Shown here: in pieces, positions 28,197 to 32,351 of the stretch
Numbering within the stretch: position 1 is the first letter of the stretch
How the letters are laid out: each line of letters begins with the position of its first letter
Assembly: GCA_945874155.1 (NCBI GenBank)
Contig: CAMCFO010000031.1
Span: 1-32,351 of the forward strand
Direction of reading: 5' to 3'
DNA from: an uncultured Bacteroidales bacterium
GTDB taxonomy: Bacteria > Bacteroidota > Bacteroidia > Bacteroidales > UBA932
DNA length: 32,351 nt
Translations under genes and position numbers: made by a program
The notes under the pieces: generated by a model
Database searches by the model: none
What the model was told of the DNA's origin: nothing
What the model saw: only the letters and a program-made list of their open reading frames with translations

Positions 28197-30602
28197 TCAG
28201 TTCCCGTCCCAATAAATGTTAGATTCCAGTGTGAGGTCTGATTTATATGACTCATTGGCCCAGAAAGACTTGGACGCAATCCAATCCTGAACATTTTCTG
28301 CCGTGACAGAGAAATTGCCATCTGCAGCAGGTGTTGTACCGTTATAAGTGGTCAGAATTTGGGAGTTGGTGATGAAACTTCCACCGAAACGGCAATTCTT
28401 GATGGAACTCCCGGAAATCATAATGAGATTCGGCCAAACTCCTCCCGCTGATTTTTCCTTAGTGCTGAGGTTGAAGCCCATAGCATAGTTGTCCTCCGTA
28501 TAATCTTTCAAACGAATATGGTGGATCTGCGCAAAAATATCGCAATTCTGCATACTGAAGGTTGCCGTAACATAGCCTATGCCTCCGGCAGCCGAATAAT
28601 TCTGACGGAGCACTGTTCCGATTTGAGGACTGTTCACCGTGCACGAAATGAAGTCCACATATGACCCGAAACCTGAAAGCCCACCAGCCACGCCCGCAAA
28701 TGCCGATCTCGCATACTTGCCTTCGTGAGGGATGACCCTTCCGAAATTCTTGCAAGACACGACACTTATATGCTTGGAAGACAAACCGTTCAACACTCCT
28801 GCAAGTCCCCCTGAATAGGATTTTATCAATCCGTCGGAAGAGCATTTTGAAATAAGGGAATTGGACACATCTCCATTGTTGATGCAATTTTCCATCACCA
28901 TATACGCACAATCCTCAGAAGTGACACTTGAAGGCTCGGATGTGGTGGAATACCATAATGTATTTCCCGTGGAGTTGAATCTGGCCGCCATTCCTATGAT
29001 TCCTCCGGCACCGGAAATCAGTTCATTGCCAGTGGACGGAGAAATTGAGTATCCCACGGACACCGGAGCATTGTTGACGCAATCCTGAATGTTGAGGAAA
29101 TGGCTTTCATCTGATTTTGTAAGAATACCGTGGATGCCTCCATAACCGGCAAAGAGAGGGCGATTAGGTGAAGAATCATCCTTGACCACAGTCACCACAA
29201 CAGGCTTGTTGTTCACGCAGGCGCATATGGTTGCTGACGCGTCCGCCAGAGAGGAGGTGGCTGAAATACCGGCTGCCACAATGGTATGGTCTCCGTTGTT
29301 GACATCCACACTTATTCTGATTTCGCCATCATTGATACAATTCTTTATGACACCGCCGTTGAGAGAGCGGACAAAAGGCGCCGCAACAATTTTGGATGAG
29401 CAGGACACATCTATGTCAGTGAGATTCCTGCAGTTTTCAATAAGACCGCCGTCCACAAGTTCCCGGACAAAAACGGAAACATTGCCGGAGGAGGGAAAAC
29501 TGGTAAATTTCCCAGCCAGAGTCAGATTGCAGAGTTTGCCGCTAAGTTTTCCAATCAGCTCCCCGGCTACGGAAGTCTGTGTGATGACGTGTCCGCAGCC
29601 GTCTATCTCACCTGAAAACTCACTCAGCATCTCCAGGGAGGATGTAGCGAAATCGGCTCCTATTCTGACAACTCCGTCCTTGCCTTTCCAGACAGACTCC
29701 CATACTCCAAGATTGTAATCGGCCACAAACTCATTCCAGTCCTCCGCCGAACATATTTCCCTGGCATCCGGAGCATATTCAATGGGATCAAAAATCACCA
29801 TCTTTCCAGCTTTAACCTCCACCCCAGGTTCTCCGCCCATCACTTTCCGGAGCCAGAAGCATCGCATCACCCTATTGTTCCCGTCATAGAACTTGAGGCT
29901 AAAGCCGTCCGGATATTCACCAGAGGGAATGGTAAAAACGAAATTGGTACCTTCGAGGGCAAGACTTACGCCTCCTTCCGGCAGTTCCAGCTGCACTGTG
30001 GCTGTCCCCTCTTCACTTCTCAGTTTTCCCTCAGGTAAGGAAAGAAGGAATTTACCGGATATTATACCCTCACCCAGAGCAGTCAGACTGATCTTTTCTA
30101 TTCTTGTGGAATTGACATCCCTAATATTCACACAGATTGCTCCGCAGAGATGTTTCATCTGAACGAGGGAATTCTCATCCTCTGCCTGACCGAACATCAG
30201 GGCACTTCCATTGCCAAAACTGTCTTGAGTGTATTTCTGGACAGGCGGGACATTCAGGATAATTCCGTTTTCATCTGCCCCGGCATAAAAAGAGGAAGGA
30301 TAGAGGACAGAATAGGGAGGCTCTACATTACGAACCTCGAACGAGGCCCTTGAGACTTTTTCATTGCCAATTGACAAAGGATCTGATTCAACTCCATTGA
30401 CGCAAACAACATCGCCATCACTCCAATAAACCGAAAGCCTCTCTCCGTCTCCGGAAACATCTGTCCACGTTTTGGTGACAGGCTCTCCTGCCAAAACTTC
30501 AAGGCAGCATACGGCTTCCGACTGTACCGGCTGCCCTTCCCTGCTGCAGGCCATTGAAGCAAGAAAAACCACAAACAAACAACAGAATTTCTTGAATTCC
30601 AT
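28197..30602 (-). CDS. Surface lipoprotein: fimbrillin-like N-terminus and parallel beta-helix repeats (first gene of the locus)
   Basis: An 801-residue lipoprotein (MEFKKFCCLFVVFLASMAC, Cys19). Its architecture matches the 1048-residue protein further down the locus: a fimbrillin-like N-terminal region (LSVYWSDGDVVCVNG, PPYSVLYPSSFYAG, GKMVIFDPIEY), then beta-helix repeats of the C-x-N-x-G-x-I type (NCINDGEIRISV, MENCINNGDVSNSL, VVSCKNFGRV), and a C-terminal module ending NIYWDGN, comparable with NTWTGN in the paralogue. It is shorter, with fewer repeats. It is the first gene after the apparent promoter at 30669 and ends one base before the next start. Binding or adhesion at the surface is inferred; no catalytic residues are recognisable. 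Confidence 0.85.
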   Translation of the reverse strand: MEFKKFCCLFVVFLASMACSREGQPVQSEAVCCLEVLAGEPVTKTWTDVSGDGERLSVYWSDGDVVCVNGVESDPLSIGNEKVSRASFEVRNVEPPYSVLYPSSFYAGADENGIILNVPPVQKYTQDSFGNGSALMFGQAEDENSLVQMKHLCGAICVNIRDVNSTRIEKISLTALGEGIISGKFLLSLPEGKLRSEEGTATVQLELPEGGVSLALEGTNFVFTIPSGEYPDGFSLKFYDGNNRVMRCFWLRKVMGGEPGVEVKAGKMVIFDPIEYAPDAREICSAEDWNEFVADYNLGVWESVWKGKDGVVRIGADFATSSLEMLSEFSGEIDGCGHVITQTSVAGELIGKLSGKLCNLTLAGKFTSFPSSGNVSVFVRELVDGGLIENCRNLTDIDVSCSSKIVAAPFVRSLNGGVIKNCINDGEIRISVDVNNGDHTIVAAGISATSSLADASATICACVNNKPVVVTVVKDDSSPNRPLFAGYGGIHGILTKSDESHFLNIQDCVNNAPVSVGYSISPSTGNELISGAGGIIGMAARFNSTGNTLWYSTTSEPSSVTSEDCAYMVMENCINNGDVSNSLISKCSSDGLIKSYSGGLAGVLNGLSSKHISVVSCKNFGRVIPHEGKYARSAFAGVAGGLSGFGSYVDFISCTVNSPQIGTVLRQNYSAAGGIGYVTATFSMQNCDIFAQIHHIRLKDYTEDNYAMGFNLSTKEKSAGGVWPNLIMISGSSIKNCRFGGSFITNSQILTTYNGTTPAADGNFSVTAENVQDWIASKSFWANESYKSDLTLESNIYWDGN

Positions 30603-30640
30603 ATTTCTTGGTCATTTTAGTGTTACCTGGTGGAATGGAA

Positions 30641-30655
30641 CCGGATCGGATCCGG
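30641..30655. promoter_or_regulatory. 15-bp palindrome in the leader of the locus
   Basis: CCGGATC-G-GATCCGG is a perfect inverted repeat about 40 bases before the first ATG and just downstream of the putative start of transcription. It could bind a regulator or form a small hairpin at the mRNA 5' end. No homologous operator is known to me. Confidence 0.4.
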
Positions 30656-30668
30656 CTTTCACTCTTTG

Positions 30669-30676
30669 CAAAAATA
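30669..30676 (-). promoter_or_regulatory. -7 promoter box (TATTTTTG) for the SusCD locus
   Basis: The minus strand reads TATTTTTG, matching TAnnTTTG, about 67 bases before the ATG at 30602. A -33-like TTTG (30701-30704, as CAAA on the plus strand) is present but at 24 bases, slightly further than the usual spacing near 20. This is the best candidate for the main promoter of the operon. Confidence 0.5.
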
Positions 30677-30720
30677 TGGAATATACACCGATAGGAATGA
30701 CAAAATTGTATCAAATAATC

Positions 30721-30770
30721 ATAAAAAATGCAAGTCCGAATGCTCCAGCTCCGCAGGAGCACTCGGACCC
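30721..30770 (-). terminator. Rho-independent terminator of the CDF transporter gene
   Basis: The arms GTCCGAATGCTCC (30734-30746) and GGAGCACTCGGAC (30756-30768) form a 13-bp stem with a 9-base loop. The single imperfect position is A opposite C if transcribed from the plus strand, but a U-G wobble if transcribed from the minus strand. A run of six Ts follows on the minus strand (30723-30728). It lies about 50 bases after the CDF stop and separates it from the SusCD promoter. Confidence 0.8.
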
Positions 30771-30820
30771 GCTCATTGACACCACCATCCGGCTTGTCGA
30801 ATCGGGCAAGGCCGACCTCC

Positions 30821-31405
30821 TCAGGCCCTGAGCGACTGCAAAAGCAGCCTGATTGCCGGAATCAGTATGATGGCGGCGATTACCAGGCTGATTATCGGAT
30901 CAATGATGTGCAGGCCGGTCCTTGATATCACAAGACCGGAGATGAGGACGCCTACGGAGACCAGTGTGTCTGATACCATATGCAGAAAGGAGGCTTTGAT
31001 GTTGATATCCCGGTCCTGACTGCGCATCAGCAGATAGGCGGTGGCGCCGTTGATTATTATTCCTATCCCGGCCGTGACGGCTACCGTAGTACCTTCGATC
31101 GGTTCGGGTTCGATCAGTTTGGCAATGCCTTCAGCGGCGATGAGGCCGACCGCGGCTATTAGCAGAAGCGCATTCGCAATCGTCAGCATCCTTGCCGTGC
31201 GTGGTTTCGTGCCGGCAAGGTTGACGGCTGCGAGAGTTATCAGCAGGGTCGCGACATCGCTCAGATTGTGCCCCGCATCGCTTACCAGGCCGGCAGATGA
31301 TGCCGCAAATCCGACTCCGGCCTCGATTGCCACATATAAAAGATTGATGATTGAACAGATAATCAGCATTCTGTTCAATTGAAGGGTTTCGTGATTATGA
31401 GTCAT
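30821..31405 (-). CDS. Short CDF-family metal cation efflux transporter (membrane domain only)
   Basis: A 194-residue membrane protein of the cation diffusion facilitator family. Six membrane helices are predicted by eye. The two metal-binding HxxxD motifs are intact: His46-Asp50 (with Asp43, in SDAGHNLSD) and His132-Asp136 (HMVSDTLVSVGVL). Typical CDF exporters are near 300 residues and end in a cytoplasmic ferredoxin-like domain; this one stops right after the sixth helix (RLLLQSLRA), and a terminator follows shortly. The His-rich N-terminus is limited to THNHE. Either this is a genuine short form or it has lost its C-terminal domain; no CDF-like sequence is found in the other frames downstream. 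Zinc or a similar divalent metal is the likely substrate, supported by the divergent Fur-family regulator. Confidence 0.88.
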   Translation of the reverse strand: MTHNHETLQLNRMLIICSIINLLYVAIEAGVGFAASSAGLVSDAGHNLSDVATLLITLAAVNLAGTKPRTARMLTIANALLLIAAVGLIAAEGIAKLIEPEPIEGTTVAVTAGIGIIINGATAYLLMRSQDRDINIKASFLHMVSDTLVSVGVLISGLVISRTGLHIIDPIISLVIAAIILIPAIRLLLQSLRA

Positions 31406-31429
31406 ATTCTTTCATTTTTTATTCTGCTG

Positions 31430-31437
31430 CAAAATTA
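31430..31437 (-). promoter_or_regulatory. -7 promoter box (TAATTTTG) for the CDF gene
   Basis: The minus strand reads TAATTTTG, an exact TAnnTTTG match, 24 bases before the CDF ATG. It is placed exactly as far from the central palindrome (31450-31464) as the plus-strand box at 31477. Confidence 0.65.
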
Positions 31438-31449
31438 ATATGCCCGGAA

Positions 31450-31464
31450 TGCAACCTGTTTGCA
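31450..31464. promoter_or_regulatory. Shared operator TGCAA-N5-TTGCA between divergent genes
   Basis: TGCAACCTGTTTGCA is a perfect TGCAA/TTGCA inverted repeat centred at 31457. It lies 12 bases from each of the two divergent -7 boxes, overlapping the expected -33 region of both promoters. It is the obvious candidate for binding by the Fur-family protein encoded next to it. Confidence 0.6.
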
Positions 31465-31476
31465 AAATGAATTGGC

Positions 31477-31484
31477 TATATTTG
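31477..31484 (+). promoter_or_regulatory. -7 promoter box (TATATTTG) for the Fur-family gene
   Basis: TATATTTG matches TAnnTTTG exactly and ends 12 bases before the chosen ATG at 31497, implying a very short leader. Confidence 0.65.
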
Positions 31485-31496
31485 CTTCATATTCGT

Positions 31497-31988
31497 ATGA
31501 CAGAAATGAGAGAAGAACAACTCCTGCAGGCGGCAGGGATCAAGCCCACCGCAGCCAGAATATTGATAATCCGCAATTTGGATGCGGCTGACCACCCTCT
31601 TTCGATGGCAGAGATCGGCGATGCGCTCGAGACCGTGGACAAGTCCGTGATCTCACGCACCTTAGCTTTGTTCAGAACCGCCAAGCTGATCCATATCATC
31701 CAGGACGGGTCTGACAGCGTCAGATACGAATTGTGCAGATGCCATTGTTCCGTTTCGGGGGGCGATACAGGCGACGATTCGGACAGACATATACATTTCC
31801 ATTGCGAGGCGTGCGGCAAGACGTTCTGTTTCAGAGATATGCCAGTTCCCGAACCGTCACTTCCGGACGGTTTCCTTGCCAGTTCCGTCAATTATGTGAT
31901 AAACGGACTCTGCCCTTCCTGCGCAGGGAGCAAGACACGCATTCAACAACGCCAATCTCAACGGGATAGCATCATTCGCAGGAGGTGA
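31497..31988 (+). CDS. Fur-family transcriptional regulator (zinc-type likely)
   Basis: A 163-residue Fur-superfamily repressor. The frame opens at 31440, but the first 19 codons would cover the promoter box and operator, so the ATG at 31497 (MTEMREEQLL) is chosen. Visible features: the winged helix (GIKPTAARILIIRNL, then SMAEIGDALETVDKSVISRTLALFRTAKLIH), a His-rich metal region HIHFH (98-102), and two CxxC pairs, C103/C106 (CEAC) and C139/C142 (CPSC), that would hold structural zinc. The wing is followed by an unusual CRCHC segment. Divergent orientation with a CDF exporter and one shared operator suggests control of metal efflux; whether the metal is zinc or another is inference. The last 20 residues are basic and low in complexity, ending just before the repeat block, so the C-terminus may be extended. 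Confidence 0.87.
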   Translation: MTEMREEQLLQAAGIKPTAARILIIRNLDAADHPLSMAEIGDALETVDKSVISRTLALFRTAKLIHIIQDGSDSVRYELCRCHCSVSGGDTGDDSDRHIHFHCEACGKTFCFRDMPVPEPSLPDGFLASSVNYVINGLCPSCAGSKTRIQQRQSQRDSIIRRR

Positions 31989-31991
31989 AAA

Positions 31992-32043
31992 GGAAGGCGG
32001 AGCCGCAGGGTATAATAGGGGCGGAGCCCCTAGGCATAGATAG
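31992..32043. repeat. Hairpin repeat, copy 1 (52 bp)
   Basis: This copy and 32246-32296 share one 51/52-bp sequence, differing by one substitution and one inserted G. It contains GGC-GGA-GCC and the longer TAGGGGC-GGA-GCCCCTA (32016-32032), both hairpins with the same GGA triloop, and an internal TATAAT. It starts four bases after the regulator stop codon. It resembles interspersed REP-like elements; the family is not identified. Confidence 0.85.
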
Positions 32044-32044
32044 C

Positions 32045-32090
32045 AGCGGCTGTAAGCCGCTCTGCAAGTGGATTGAAAATCCACAAGCAG
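32045..32090. repeat. Two further triloop hairpins
   Basis: AGCGGCT-GTA-AGCCGCT (32045-32061) is followed at once by CTGC-aa-GTGGATT-GAA-AATCCAC-aa-GCAG (32062-32090), the second with a symmetric two-base internal loop. Both have three-base loops like the hairpins in the flanking repeats. No coding frame here looks genuine. Confidence 0.75.
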
Positions 32091-32224
32091 TGCCAAAATG
32101 ACAAGCCCCAAACACGATGAGGTCCCAGCAACGCGACCCGTCGTCTCTCATCAAGATAAATCCAGACCATAACCACCCAAAATCCCACCACGTACTCGCG
32201 CCCCAGCGCGACGGCGGGAGCCGT
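32091..32224. other. Spacer within the hairpin block, no gene seen
   Basis: About 134 bases without a convincing frame. The only structure I see is CGCGC-CCCA-GCGCG (32197-32210). Short open frames here overlap the repeats and show no family resemblance. Confidence 0.5.
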
Positions 32225-32245
32225 GTATTTGCCAAAGGCAAATAC
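32225..32245. repeat. Perfect hairpin GTATTTGCC-AAA-GGCAAATAC
   Basis: A perfect 9-bp stem with an AAA triloop directly adjoins the second 51-bp repeat copy. Confidence 0.8.
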
Positions 32246-32296
32246 GGAAGGCGGAGCCGCGGGGTATAATAGGGCGGAGCCCCTAGGCATAGATAG
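32246..32296. repeat. Hairpin repeat, copy 2 (51 bp)
   Basis: Second copy of the 31992-32043 repeat, in direct orientation 254 bases downstream. It lacks one G in the left arm of the main hairpin, leaving a bulge, and has one A to G change. Confidence 0.85.
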
Positions 32297-32297
32297 A

Positions 32298-32343
32298 GAG
32301 GGTGACTAAAAAGTCCTAGTGACTATGAGGTCATCCTCTTTTT
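32298..32343 (+). terminator. Hairpin with T-run at the window end (terminator or element end)
   Basis: GAGGGTGAC (32298-32306) pairs with GTCATCCTC (32330-32338) over 9 bp including one G-U pair; the inner loop can form AGTC/GACT. Five Ts follow. This is a good plus-strand terminator, but no gene lies just before it. It may end a transcript from the regulator through the hairpin block, or be the terminal structure of a mobile element continuing beyond the window. Confidence 0.5.
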
Positions 32344-32351
32344 ATATTATA

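Noticed and set aside
28198..28321. 42-codon N-terminal extension of the fimbrillin-like lipoprotein
   Set aside because: The downstream ATG opens a clean lipoprotein signal and fits the operon spacing.
30472..30831. 119-codon plus-strand frame across the operon leader and terminator
   Set aside because: It runs antisense through a lipoprotein start, a promoter box and a terminator hairpin and resembles nothing.
32011..32016. TATAAT inside the hairpin repeat as a -10 promoter element
   Set aside because: Bacteroidetes primary sigma prefers TAnnTTTG; the motif lies between hairpin arms and is probably coincidental.
31992..32296. CRISPR array or integron attC-type array
   Set aside because: Only two copies of the repeat, long spacing, no cas genes or integrase, and loops and arms do not match attC core sites.

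Overview
The window looks like a chromosomal accessory stretch of an uncultured Bacteroidales bacterium. The evidence is a SusC/SusD pair, BACON-domain and fimbrillin-like lipoproteins, a hybrid two-component regulator with fused AraC output, DUF5107/TPR and DUF4143 families, and Bacteroidetes-type promoter boxes (TAnnTTTG) with few Shine-Dalgarno sequences. I cannot name the genus from sequence alone.

Layout. (1) 1-2.7 kb: housekeeping edge, a YqeY/GatB-like protein convergent with a PIF1-type helicase carrying an HRDC domain. (2) 2.8-5.65 kb: a decayed accessory patch with an intact AAA-ATPase/PD-(D/E)XK protein, a hypothetical gene without a convincing start, a remnant of a DUF4143 ATPase, and a cluster of TCCAAAA half-sites. 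(3) 5.65-30.6 kb: one long polysaccharide-utilisation-like locus, all on the minus strand. In transcription order it encodes a fimbrillin/beta-helix lipoprotein, a small fimbrillin-like lipoprotein, a BACON lipoprotein with a degenerate endonuclease/exonuclease/phosphatase (EEP) fold, SusC, SusD, a BACON-DUF5689 lipoprotein, a sialidase-superfamily protein with a CBM9-like tail, a 48-residue small protein, a second and larger fimbrillin/beta-helix lipoprotein, the hybrid two-component regulator, a DUF5107-TPR protein with its own promoter, and a GH5-like secreted glycosidase. (4) 30.7-32 kb: a terminator, a short CDF metal transporter, and a divergent Fur-family regulator sharing one symmetric operator. 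(5) 32-32.35 kb: a non-coding block of triloop hairpins within a 51/52-bp direct repeat, ending in a hairpin plus T-run.

How it works together (inference): surface lipoproteins bind a polymer, SusCD imports fragments, periplasmic or surface enzymes trim it, and the hybrid sensor reads a breakdown product. The ligand is unknown. The sialidase-like enzyme points to host or microbial glycans, while DUF5689 plus an EEP-like fold recalls loci for phosphodiester polymers. No sugar-catabolic genes are present to decide. The most unusual items are the two related beta-helix lipoproteins near the two ends of the locus, the inactive-looking EEP lipoprotein, the 48-residue ORF, the mirror-symmetric CDF/Fur promoter, and the hairpin repeat block.
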